Positions 36,137-47,433 of a DNA stretch of 64,000 nt are shown piece after piece. Position numbers and translations under genes: made by a program. The notes under the pieces are model-generated. The model saw only the letters and a program-made list of their open reading frames with translations, searched no databases and was not told where the DNA came from. The first letter of the stretch is position 1. Each line of letters begins with the position of its first letter. This DNA comes from Paramecium tetraurelia (Eukaryota > Ciliophora > Oligohymenophorea > Peniculida > Parameciidae): the NCBI RefSeq assembly GCF_000165425.1, contig NW_001799433.1:383181-447180 (forward strand), read 5' to 3'.

Positions 36137-39100
36137 ATGAGCAAGGTTCAATTCATGGATCAATTATTACGAGATTTCAGGGAAGTCAGTGCTGTTTAAA
36201 ATAAGTCATCTGTCAATGAGTCCTTCTTGAAAGAGGAGAGCACAGGCCCTTAAATAATACTTACCAATAATAAAAATAGATTGAAGTTGAAAGAATATAG
36301 TAAAAAGTTAAGCCATTACAAATAAGAGATGGTTAACATTTCCAATTAGATTGATTTGGAAAATGCAAGGTTCAAGGAATCCAAAATATCAATGGCCACA
36401 ATCATAACAAGAGAGATTAATAAATTATAAAAGCAAGATGAAGATCAAATCAAAGAAATGTTGGCTTTCGTAAGAAAATTAATTGAATTTAATCAAAAGA
36501 TAACTCTTGAAATTGAAAACGTGTTTGAAAAGTATTGATAAGTGCCCTATATCATATTAGTCAATAGACAGTGTCATCTCAAGAGGTTGAGGCTGCTGCT
36601 CAAGTGTTCCAAGAGGTCGAACAACAAGTGCTAGCTCTAAAGGATAAAAGATTGGATCTAGGCTCTATGGACTTTAAGTTATTGTCCATGAGTGAATATA
36701 ATAGAATCATCTTACAATTACAAGAATAGAAACTTAACAATTAAGAATATTAAAATAGTCTATTTAAAAATGAATAGAAAATAAATCTGATGTTAAGTCA
36801 ATAATTGGAGGAGAAAAATCAAGTCATTCAATAATTATAAAAGAATTCATTATGGGAATAATGGAGAGATCTAGAATAATTGATATTCAATCAATTAGAG
36901 AGATTTAGAATTCCATAACCAAAATCAGATGGCAATTTAGTGAACTATGTCTTTGACTACTTAGATCAATTGGTTTATAATTAAGAATGTGAAATTAAAG
37001 ATTTATAAGATTAGATTTTCAAATACCAGAAAGAAATTGATGAAGTAAAACAAGAAAATGAAATTATCATTAGGGAGAATAAGTAGATCCAAAACTAGGT
37101 AAAACTAAGGATTGATGAGAAACATCAAGAAAAATTGCAACTTCAAGATGAAATGAAGAATATTCTGAATAACAGTATTGAAGTTGAAAAAGAGAATCAA
37201 GTATACAATAATCAATTATAAATGTATACTCATCAAATTAAACAACTCCAGAAGAGCAACACCAATCTATATAAGGAATTGCAAAAATACAAAAATGATC
37301 TCAATGAATTAAATGATATCAGAGTGAAATTAGAGGATCAATGTGAAAAACATTTAGCAATCATTGAAAGACTCAATAATTAGAATAATGAATTAGAATC
37401 AATCTTATACTAATCCAAAAATGATGAAAGTGATGAAGTCAAATAATATATTCAATTATCCAAATCTCAATCCAATAGAATCCAACAATTAGAATCTGAA
37501 TTAAATCACACTTCATAATAGAATTAAAATTTATCAGGTAAATAGAAAGAATAAGATGAGTAATTGCAATAATTAAGAAATTAAATTTAAGATCTATAAA
37601 AGTCAATTCATAATCAAGAAAATGAAATTAAGAAATAAATGAAACTTAATGATGCATTGTAAAAGCAATTGAAAGAAAGTTATGAACTAAATAATACATA
37701 AAATTCTGATTTTAAAGAATTAGATGAAGAAATTAAATATTAAATAAAATACAATGAAATTCAAAAAGAATACAAAGAATATAAACTATAATCAGAAAAT
37801 AGATTAAATAAAGCATTAACATAGTCTTAGGAATTTTAATAAAAGTTTCAGATTTAAGAATAGGAAAAGCTGTTAGAGAGCTATAAATTGATTGAAAAAG
37901 AAACAACTCTTAAGAGTGAGAATCAAATTTTAAATCAGAAACTCAATATGTTACAAGAGTAATTGAAATAATAAGAAATTAATTAATTAAATGAAATCAA
38001 AGTTACTAAGCTAGCATTAGAACAAACTTAGGTTTAGTACCAATAATAATCTTAATTGTTTGATAAACTGAAAATTTAGGCTTCACAATTAGAACGAGTA
38101 ATGATTTTATCTTATATAATAGGCCGTACTAGAAAAATAGACTTTAATCTAACAACTTTAAGATGAACTCGATAGTAATTCTGCTTAATATGAATAATAA
38201 GTCAATGAAATTCAATAGGAATACAATTGTATTGTTGAAGTAATAATTTAAAAATTAAACTTAGGAAAATTAATCACAAATCACATCACTATAATAGACA
38301 ATTTCCAACCAAAAACATGAGATCATGCTTTAACAAAGATAAATTGATTAGTTAGAATTTTAGAAACAATAAGATTTATTGTAATACAAAATTGAGAATG
38401 ATAAGAAGTCTCTGTAATTTGCAAAGGAATTAGAGTAAGTCAAGGATGTTTTGAATTCTTCTGTAAGCTTTTAGTAAATCAAAGAAACTGAAAAATCATT
38501 TTAGAAAAAAATGTCATAAGTTTAGGAATCATCTAATAAATCTATAGTCCAAACTTAATAAAAATATGAATAGATTATTTAAGATTTAGTTAAATAATAC
38601 GATAAATAAGTAAACTATTTATAGGACTAATTACAACTGTAAAATAGATTGGATTTCTAATAAAATCGAAATAGTTAAAAACCCCCAAGAGGTTAGCACA
38701 AGAGTCCTAATTGCTATACTAACTCTCCAGCCTCATCCATATAACAAAGCTTTTACAGAGAAGTGGCTAAATTCTCAAAAGACTTAGATGATTCCTAAGA
38801 GTCTAATTCTCAAAAAAGGACAACAGGAGTCATTAAATAAAATAAACATATTTTTATAGAAGATGATAACAATACAAGTTAGGAATAAAATTCAACTGTT
38901 TAAAATTATAGCAGTTCTGGAAGAGTATAAATACATGATCATGCTGTTCAAACAGATTAATAAAATGAAGATATTTTCCCTCCTTTTGATCATAGGATCT
39001 GTTTAAGGTGTAAAAAAAATGATATGATTGCTCCCAATTTTTGTAAATTCAAGGAAGTCAATTAATTCACAGACTTAAGCAATGTAATTTATATTTATAT

Positions 39101-39392
39101 TTGATAGAGTTAAGGAAGTGCAAGTAGGTTAAAATCATCAAGAGTATTAAAAGAACATATATATGGAAGTAATTTAAGTTGGAGATAAAGGGAAACTAAT
39201 TCAATCACAAAGTCAAACTATTTTTCTATTGGAGAAAAAACATCATAAGGAATCAATACAATTTTAAGTTTAATAAATATTGAGAACACAGAATTTAAAA
39301 GAAGTGCTAGCCAAACAAGAAATAAAAGAAACTCAGAAAGTTTGTCAATCTCATTTAGTTCTAAAATGGATACAAAACGAAGTAATTAATGA
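36137..39392 (+). CDS. Long coiled-coil protein
   Basis: 1,050 residues after four introns (29, 25, 25 and 24 nt), an exact multiple of three. From about residue 60 to 750 it is almost unbroken heptad-like coiled coil rich in Gln, Glu, Lys and Leu (LQLQDEMKNILNNSIEVEKE is typical). A short ordered block near residue 300 has WEQWRDLEQLIFNQLERF. The C-terminal 200 residues are Ser/Asn-rich and contain a four-cysteine-like patch (ICLRCKKNDMIAPNFCKF). Gln is encoded by CAA, TAA and TAG mixed. It is probably a structural protein of the cortex or basal body, judged from shape only. No named family was recognised, and coiled-coil similarity is a weak guide. Confidence 0.78.
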
Positions 39393-39571
39393 TTGTAATT
39401 AATCAATTTATATTAAATCTTAATTTTATTTATTTTTAAGCGCTATGATTTAACACAACAAAAAATGATAATTCTTTAAAATTAGCATAAGACTTTTAAT
39501 AAGATTTACTAATTATGATTTCTAAACACAAATAATTTTTAAACAATAGATGTTTAATATAATAAATAAAT

Positions 39572-40372
39572 TCATTTTTTAGTAAATTAATCCCATAAAC
39601 CTTTAATTCCACTTTTTATGTTTTGTAAGGATTCTTTAAGGTTCTCTTCTTTATTTGCAAAAGATTAAACATTTTGTTATCTTTTAACTTCATTTTCCAC
39701 TTGTTATCGCTGTCTATCCTGATAGAATTTTCCAGCCATCTCAGCAAAATTCATAAATGTATGAACCCTATTAAATTTAGGATCTCCTTTTGTGGCTTGT
39801 CGAAATGCTTAGGAGAACTAACTAAATTGACCATTTTAGAACATATTCATAAATTCTTAAGCTTACTTTTGCATTTCCTCCATTTATTCTTTTGAAAATT
39901 GTTAGGAATTACTACTACCTTAAATAAATTTTAAGTGATTACTTCTATATGAATATTGTTGATAAAACCCATTTGGACCTTATTTCCTAATAAATTCTTC
40001 ATAGTTGTATTGTTATCCATGCTCATTAGCATTTCTAGAATTAGTTTCATTAGTGTTATTGCTATAGGATCTGGCTGAATCATATTATTATTTTTTATGC
40101 TTATCTGATAAAACCTAATAATAAATGAGATTAAGTACATCCCAAGCTTCATTTATTTATTTAAATTTTTCTTCATTTCCTTTATTTATGTCAGGGTGAT
40201 ATTGCTTAGCTAATTTATAATATTCTTGTTTTATTTTTTGTTCTGGATCTGTAGGCGAACTATTTAGGATTTTGTAGTAGTCTTTGTTAACATCAAATTG
40301 TGGAGGTTAAAAGAAACAATATCGAGGTGTTGGATGAAATGCGAATTTCCAGATTCTTCGATTAAAAATCAT
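39572..40372 (-). CDS. J-domain (DnaJ) protein, probably mitochondrial
   Basis: 258 residues with one 24-nt intron. The first 20 residues (MIFNRRIWKFAFHPTPRYCF) are basic and aromatic without acidic residues, as in mitochondrial presequences. A J domain follows: KDYYKILNSSPTDPEQKIKQ, then YYKLAKQYHPDINKG with the HPD motif that triggers HSP70 ATP hydrolysis, and FKQINEAWDVLSDKHKKQQYD. The rest is Gln/Asn-rich and helical with no zinc-finger or C-terminal client-binding domain, so it is a type III co-chaperone. A partner mitochondrial HSP70 would be expected elsewhere. The intron interrupts the AWDVLSD motif, which confirms the splice. Confidence 0.9.
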
Positions 40373-40524
40373 AATTAAATTAATGAAAAGATTAGCATAT
40401 AGAAGAAGGGAGCCAACTTAAACTACTACTTGTGTATTTATTGGACAAATTTTAGTTTAGTGATCATAAGACTGAATAGGATGAGCCAAAATAAAAAGAT
40501 GACAGACTCAAGAATTGGAACATT

Positions 40525-41854
40525 ATGTTTGGCAATTTCTTAGGTGAAGGACTCGTTAGATAAAAGAAAAGAAATAAACATATCGATCCTGCCTTTTTGA
40601 GAGAGGCTCCGATCTTTTGTGGGAGTAATGTGTACAACAGTCCTTCAGTAAGGGACAATTTTGAAAAATTTATCAAAGGCGAAATATCAGCTTGTGAGTT
40701 TTTAACACGTAAAAATTAATCAGAGTTGCTTGTTCGATAAAGACCTAATTCTTCAAAAAAATTCTAACTTTTCAGAATCGATAAAGATAAAATTCATGGG
40801 AACGATAATCCTAAGCAATCTGGTTTTCTCAAATTACTGAAAGACAAATCAGATGAAATCTCTAAAAAATCAAGGATTGAATCTAGGTTGCTGTTTTAAG
40901 AAATTTAATTGAACATAAGATAAAATTAAAAGAAGAGGAAGATATTATAAAAAGAAGTCGGGAATTGAAAAATGTTAGTGTTATCAAGCAGATGTATGAT
41001 ATAAGTGATGAATATATCAAATTGATATCTAGGAGATATACAGAAAAAAAAATAACTCCAACAATTTAAAAAAGCATTGTTAATGGAAACCAAATTAAAT
41101 TAATTTAACACTAAAATCCATATCAAAATTAAAAAACAGCTGCGTATGAAAATGAAGCTAAAAACAAATATGTTCCTCCTACTTAAGTGTCTGCTATCAA
41201 ACTTTAAATAAATTAAAAAGCAAAAGAATATATTGATGAATTACAGAATAGAGATTTCATTCAAAATGAAAAAGCCAAAAAGAAAATATTCCAAAACTCT
41301 TAATATAAAAATATAGTTCATTAGCAATCTTAATCTTTGCATAGTCTTAGGAATGTCAAATAAATAGTTCCATTTATTAAATAAAACTACTTAAAAAATC
41401 AATATATAAATAATGATTTAGAATTGATTAAATATATTACAGATTTTCAAGTTGAAGATCCTTTTCATGATAAAGAGATATAATCTAAAGTGAGAAAATC
41501 TTTGCTTATTTCTGCAGGGATAGTACCTCACAATTAAATTTAAAAATACTTTAGAAAATTCATAAACAATCTTACTTGAATCTTAATGATGGGATATCAC
41601 AGAAATCCTCGAGATCAATTAATGATTCCTTAAATTCAATGTACGAATTTAATGTAGACTCATTATATAATTAAAGCATAACTTTACAAAATAAATTACT
41701 GGAAAAATAGTCTGAAGGATTTAGTAAAACTATAAGATCAATCCAAAGGAATGAATCTCTCAAGAGGTAATTGCTCTATTAATACTTTAGGGATATCATT
41801 TAAAGAAATGTCTAGAAATTAGAGGGTCTCAAGAAACTGAAAATTGGTGGATGA
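40525..41854 (+). CDS. Unknown protein with unresolved frame change
   Basis: About 420 residues, basic and helical, with no recognised domain. It opens MFGNFLGEGLVRQKKRNKHI, and later parts include KLKEEEDIIKRSRELKNVSV and DFQVEDPFHDKEIQ. Two introns near the 3' end (32 nt at about 41522 and 24 nt at about 41768) are clear. Between about 40860 and 40920 the protein text jumps to another frame and no intron of usual length fits; the total is a multiple of three only if a segment of 2 mod 3 is removed, and the single GT-AG match there is 14 nt. It could be a sequencing error, a real frameshift, or an unusual intron. The start is the only Met before the coherent text. Confidence 0.55.
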
Positions 41855-41999
41855 GTTACCTGAATAAACTGAATACATTTTTATATATTCATTACAATCT
41901 ACAATTTTATTATTAAATATGAAAATAAGGGGATTGTGTCATCTTTAATTATGATATATAATTATATAAATAATTAATTGTTTTCAAGTATTTATACTT

Positions 42000-43834
42000 A
42001 TGAATCCGTCTGAAGAATCAACAACCAATGTGGAGATTAGAAAATCTCGCAATAAAACTTAGACAAAATGCAAGTCTCAAAGTCCGTAAGTAAAACCTTA
42101 GTTTATATAATAATAACTACAACATAAAAAGAGTAAAACAAAGGAAAGATTATAATAAAATTAAGAGTCATTACCTAATGTAACTAAAAAATTGAATCCT
42201 AAATCAACTAGTTTTTCCAAAAAGAGAAATCAATTCAAACCAGCTCCTCAAGAGTTTTGTTTAAAAGTAAATAAATAAGTTTAAATCAAATAGTATTTTG
42301 TTGGATGGGGCAATAATGAGGCTTTAGTAAAACGGGTCATGTCCAAAAGAACCCAATGGAAAGAAACAACAGACTCTAGTTCAATGTTTGTAAATTTGAA
42401 ATGGCAATAAAGCGAAAGAGGCTATAGATACGAAAGATTGATAGTTAGTTAAAATTATAAATAACTTGTTAATCATTTTGAACATCACAAGGAAATTTCA
42501 AATAAATCTGATCTGATTAAAAATCTGTCTTAATACTGCGAAGTAAGTATTTATATTTATTTATTAGAAGCATAAACTGAACGTGTTTGATTACACCCCT
42601 TTAACATTTGTGATTGATTTCAGTGATGAAAATTGCGACTTTAATATCACTTAATTCCTCAAGACTTACGAGCAATTTGCACCCAAAAAGCCCACCGCAA
42701 AACAGATGTTAGATGTTAAGAGAAGATTAAGGGGAAATTTTACTAATGCTTACTAAAGAGATTCAAGCTCTTAGTTTTAAAAAATTCAAATGAATAATAC
42801 ATTTTTATCTGAAGATTCCCCTTATATGTGGTTATTAAAACCTACTTTTTTAAATAGAGGAAGAGGGATTTAAATATTTGATAACTTAGAAACTTTAGTT
42901 AAGTTGGTGTCTGATTTTTAGGAAGGGTTGAAAGAAAAGACTTTGAATCAGAAGGATGGATCCTCGGGAGAAGAAGATCCACCTAAACAGGTTTAAAGTG
43001 CATAAGGAACAACTAAGAAGGATCCAAATTAATACATTCGGCAATAACCGTCAGGACCTTGTATTATAAAATCGCATTCTTTTGTTATTTAAAAATACAT
43101 TGAAAGACCAGCCTTGATTAATAAAAGAAAATTCGATATTAGGGTTTGGGGATTAGTAACGCATGAGTTGGATGCATATTTCTTTTAGGAAGGATATATT
43201 AGAACGTCTTCTGAAGATTTCACCTATAATATTGAGAATACCTTTGTTCATTTAACAAACAACGCTATTTAAAAGTATTCGAAGAATTATGGAGAATTTG
43301 AGGATGGTAATTAACTATCCTTTAAGAACTATTAGGATTATTTAAAATCATAGAATATTGCTTGCAACGTTTAGGATGTAAATTTCATCATTAATTTCAG
43401 ATTATAAATAAAATGAAAGAAAGAATTTGGATGGTCTTTAATTCTGTACGCAGCAAGATTAATTTTGAAGACCGAAAGTATTGCTTTGAGATTTTTGGAT
43501 TTGATTTCATCTTAGATTCTGATTAGGAAGTTTGGTTAATTGAGGTCAATACTAATCCATGTATAGAAGAATCAAGTCCATTATTAAAAATGTACATTCC
43601 TAGAATGCTAGATGATGCATTCAAATTAACTCTTGATGTCTTATTTCCTCCACAGTAGCCTCATAAGTAATCTTTGCCATAAATTTGTAATTATCAATTC
43701 TAATTCAAGCTCAACTCCCTTAAATCAAGGAAGAATCACATTCTGAGTATCCAGTAATTGGCTATCCGAATGATGAGAATATGTGGATGTTATTGGGCTC
43801 GTTAAATGATAGGAAAGTAAAGAAAAAGAAATGA
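42000..43834 (+). CDS. Tubulin tyrosine ligase-like enzyme (TTLL)
   Basis: 587 residues after three introns (25 nt at 42543-42567, and two of 23 nt), an exact multiple of three. It is an ATP-grasp ligase that adds amino acids, most likely Glu or Gly, to tubulin tails. Visible motifs are WLLKPTFLNRGRGIQIF, SFVIQKYIERPALINKRKFD, IRVWGLVTHE, HLTNNAIQKYS and VWLIEVNTNPCIEESSP, which cover the ATP site and the metal-binding Glu/Asn. A Lys/Gln-rich N-terminal extension of about 100 residues precedes the core. The last two introns end in CAG and AAG. Ciliates have large TTLL families serving the axoneme; whether this member glycylates or glutamylates cannot be read here. Confidence 0.92.
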
Positions 43835-43873
43835 TTAAATATACTATTTAAATTATTTTAGATTTCACAAAAA

Positions 43874-44453
43874 ATGTTTAATCCTTCTGGTCCTAAAGAC
43901 AAGCCCTTATGCATGGAATTTTAGAAAGATATTTGCATGAAGCTTTTATGTACTTTAGAACACAAATATTGGCCATGTCCTGATTATGACAAAGGATTTT
44001 GTTATTTGGGTTCTTCATGTGATAAGTTAAAATTGTATCAAACCTTTTAGAAAACACATAGTAAGAAAATTATGTATGGATTATGTCTATGGATTCTGTA
44101 AGGATGGACCTGAATGCAAAATGCAACATGTCAAATTATTTGACTTGAATGATAGAACATAGGAACTCAGATTTACAGAAAGATTTTATTCCAAATTAAA
44201 ACAAGAATAAGCTACATTTAAATAAAGCGAAATAAATGTTAAACCAGTTATTTGCAAGTCTTGCTAGGAAGTTGGTCATAAATCAAATGTCTGCAAAAAA
44301 ACTTTAAGGTTAAGTCCAAATAGAAAAATTCTATGCGGTATTTGTGAAACTGAACATACAATCTATGATTAGGGCAAAAAATAAGATTGCCAATACAAAA
44401 TCTCACAGTCATAATAATAATTATTGTTTTAACAATAATCTTCAGAATAATGA
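43874..44453 (+). CDS. CCCH/zinc-knuckle protein, CPSF30 (Yth1) like
   Basis: 184 residues with one 25-nt intron that starts GTT rather than GTA. Three CCCH fingers follow one another: CMEFQKDICMKLLCTLEH, CPDYDKGFCYLGSSCDKKH and CMDYVYGFCKDGPECKMQH. A CCHC zinc knuckle (CKSCQEVGHKSNVC) comes near the C-terminus. Fingers plus knuckle match CPSF30/Yth1, the subunit of the cleavage and polyadenylation machinery that binds AAUAAA, although that protein normally has five CCCH fingers. The opening KDKPLCMEFQKDIC also matches. The intron sits inside finger 2 and must be spliced to complete it. The gene starts 39 bp after the TTLL stop. Confidence 0.8.
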
Positions 44454-44578
44454 GATGTTTATAAATATATTTTATACAATTAAGCTTCAGAGGTTCTGCA
44501 TAATTCTTATTTAATTTTTTGGAGATTAAAAAAATTCTTATAAAAAGGTTGGATTTTTATTAAATATAATTGAATTGA

Positions 44579-45704
44579 TCAAAAATCATAGAATTTTGAT
44601 AATTCTTTAAAGCATTTTAATTAACTTTTAATTTAGTCAAGGGAATTAAATTCATTATATTTTATTCTCCCTTCTTATCCTTATTTTATTGTGTATAAAA
44701 GTTATAGTGAAACCTTTTATCTAAATTCAATCTCATTTGAGAATTTTCGTTCAAGTCTTTAAACCCAAAATTAGTATAAATATATCTTATTTTATAAATT
44801 CTGCTCTTTTTAAATTAGTTCTTCCATAATCGTATTGAATTTTGTTTTTTCATCTGGCTAATTTACAATTTTTTAGATTGAGATTATATTTTATTCTACA
44901 TCTGTAGATTAGTTAGAATCGTTTAAATTTTTATATAGATTTTTTGTTTCTTCTTAAAGATTTTCTAGCAATATTCTTTTTCTTGGATTGCTTTCTAACA
45001 TTTTAAGGAGCAATTTTATAATTTTATCATCATACTAGTTTTGTTTAGGGATGACAATTTCATTATTTATTATTTCTATTTCTTATTAAAATAATAGAAA
45101 ATGAATAACGCATCCTAAACTCCACACGTCACATTGATAGGAATAAGGCTATTTTGAAATTATTTCTGGAGCTTAATATCCTTAAGTGCTAAGACTAAAA
45201 AATACATTTACCCAATATTTAAAGTATGAACCCTGATCTCGCCATTTCCAAAAACTTTGGCTCTGTCGAAGTCAATAATTTTGTAATTCTCGCCATTATA
45301 TACTATATTATCCGGTTTAATGTCTCTATGAAAAATATTTAGATTCTTCAAATCTAACAATCCCTAAATAACATGTAATAAGCATTTTATTATTTCTTTA
45401 ACATCAAATTATTTTGGATTATCTCTCATCATTTCTCTCAGATCAGATTTGCAACACTCCTCATAAACAAATATCAATCCTTATTTTTCATCTACTTTTA
45501 CTTTATATATTTCCACAATATTTGAAAATTTTTTCTTTTTCAGTGCCATTACGACCTAAAAATATCTTTTAGTTTTACTTCCAACAAATTTAAATTGTCT
45601 TCTAATTTATAAGTTTTTAAATAGCATTCGCAATAAAGCTTTATCAATAAGACCTTGTTTCCTTTTACTTACTTTTAAATATCATACTATTACTTATCAA
45701 TCAT
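44579..45704 (-). CDS. Protein kinase with altered DFG motif
   Basis: 359 residues after two 23-nt introns. The C-lobe is clear: NIFHRDIKPDNIVYNGE, then IIDFDRAKVFG where DFG is expected, GTQGYQAPEIISKQP, CDVWSLGCVIHFLLF and ESNPRKRI. The N-lobe is short; a beta-3-like VLLIK is present but no good glycine loop is seen (about 20 residues precede it). With DFD and no glycine loop, catalytic activity is doubtful, although HRD and the lysine remain. The C-terminal 130 residues are charged and Gln-rich. The second intron has two possible acceptors; the 23-nt choice gives GTQGYQAPE. The gene is convergent with the CPSF30-like gene, 125 bp between stops. Confidence 0.8.
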
Positions 45705-45892
45705 AAAATTAATTAAAAGATTTTATTCTTTTTTTTATTTTTATTTTTCAGAATATAAGTTTAGAAATTAATTGTAATTACATCATTCATTCATAGAATA
45801 TGACTATATCATTATTATATTAAGTCTCCTTCAAAAATCAATGTTCAAAATTTCACAGATATGTTTTTATATATATAAATCATTATATAAAT

Positions 45893-47433
45893 TCATCTTT
45901 TTTTATTAGAAAATTTAAAGATTTTTTTTGGAGTGCATTCAAGTTCTATTGATTCATCTTCTTTTGGACTCATTCTACTCTGGAGTTCATCAGCATAGAT
46001 GTTAGATTCCTAATAATTGTAATTCATACTTAATCTCCATTGGCAGATTATGGAATGGACATTTTAAATTGTTAAGATATAATCTATCGTTTAATCAACT
46101 ATGGTTTTTTTTCAATTTTAATAGCTAAGTGCTTTTTACCTTCTGAAGCTACTAATTGATTTTTATTGATAAGCTTCGGAAAGAAAGCATTCATAAGCAA
46201 CTAAGATCGCTAAAAGCATGCATCTTTTTCTTCTTAGATTTCACTAATGATTTCGTTACAAGAACTAATCAAGCTTCTTGCACTATCCCCTCCTTTTCTC
46301 CAATAATGTTTTTTCTAGATGATATCAAATGAGAGATTCAGGGACTCATCTCCAGTCTCAAATTTTTCTCTCAATTCTTAAATCAGACGATTGGTTATTT
46401 TAATCTTCGAGAAATATTCAATGAAGTTCTGTTGTAATTAAACATTAGTTTCCAAGAGATCATAAAGATTTTCCTTGATCATATCATATAGATCATTGAT
46501 TCCTTCAAAATCAGAAACTAATTTAAAAATTGCAATTGAGGCTCTGATTAATACTTTAATCCCCTTTAACAAGAACATGTTCCAAACTTGAATTAACTAT
46601 AATATTTAGATATTGTTACTAATTATTGAGGCAGATCGTAGCCAAAAATGACTAAGAACCATCTTGTTGTTATGATTCCAATATCCATTTTGTTTTATAG
46701 CTAAATAAATAAAGAGATTTACAAATTCATTAGAGAGTGATGGTACATATTTCCGTAGGAACACTGCGACTGTAAAATTCAGAAACTTGAGTTCATTAAA
46801 TTAGTCTTGGAATATGGTAGCGTATTTCATCTTCTTTAAAATGTAATACATAATCCAAAAGGTCTGTTGTTCATTGAGACCGTTAATTAAGAAACAACCT
46901 GCAATTTAATTGAATCCTTAAATGTAACCAATTTGCTCTTGTATTTTAGATAATGCAATTAGAATTCTTTGTAATCTTTATCGATTATGAATTTATTTGA
47001 AATATTAATGTTATGAAAAAGTACGATCGATGTCTTTTTGTATATTAGATGCTTCGACCGACTGCTGACAAGAGTATTATTTGTATTGATGAGAATATTA
47101 TAAGTTTAATCTCTTGAAATCGATTACCGAATCCCAAAAGATAAATTAGGCACACTTTTGATCAATTATAAACTAGGAGATTAGTTTATGATCCAAGGGC
47201 TTGCATAATCTCCCAAATATAGCCTTCTTAAAGTAAATTTTCCAAATTCTGATTTTGAAGACTTTTGATGATAGCTAAAAATTAATGAGACTCAAAGTAT
47301 CAAGAAAGGAAGTTAAGTATTCAAAAAGTTTTTTATTCAAGATAGTATCAACAAAAGAAGTTCCAAAGTTAATTTCGTCTCTGTCGTCTAAGACTTTGGG
47401 ATTTAAGTTGGATGATGTATATTTTTTATTCAT
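45893..47433 (-). CDS. TBC-domain Rab GTPase-activating protein
   Basis: 506 residues with one 20-nt intron near the 3' end, among the shortest here. The TBC domain shows the arginine finger (KDIDRTF, matching IxxDxxR) and the glutamine finger (QIGYIQGFNQIAGCFL, matching YxQG), followed by FWIMYYILKKM and VWNMFLLKGIKVLIRASIAI. Both catalytic residues are present, so it should stimulate GTP hydrolysis by a Rab. The N-terminus of about 130 residues has no recognised domain. The start at 47433 overlaps the stop of the LRR gene on the same strand in an ATGA, and no other Met is nearby. The C-terminal tail beyond the intron is acidic then basic. Confidence 0.88.
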
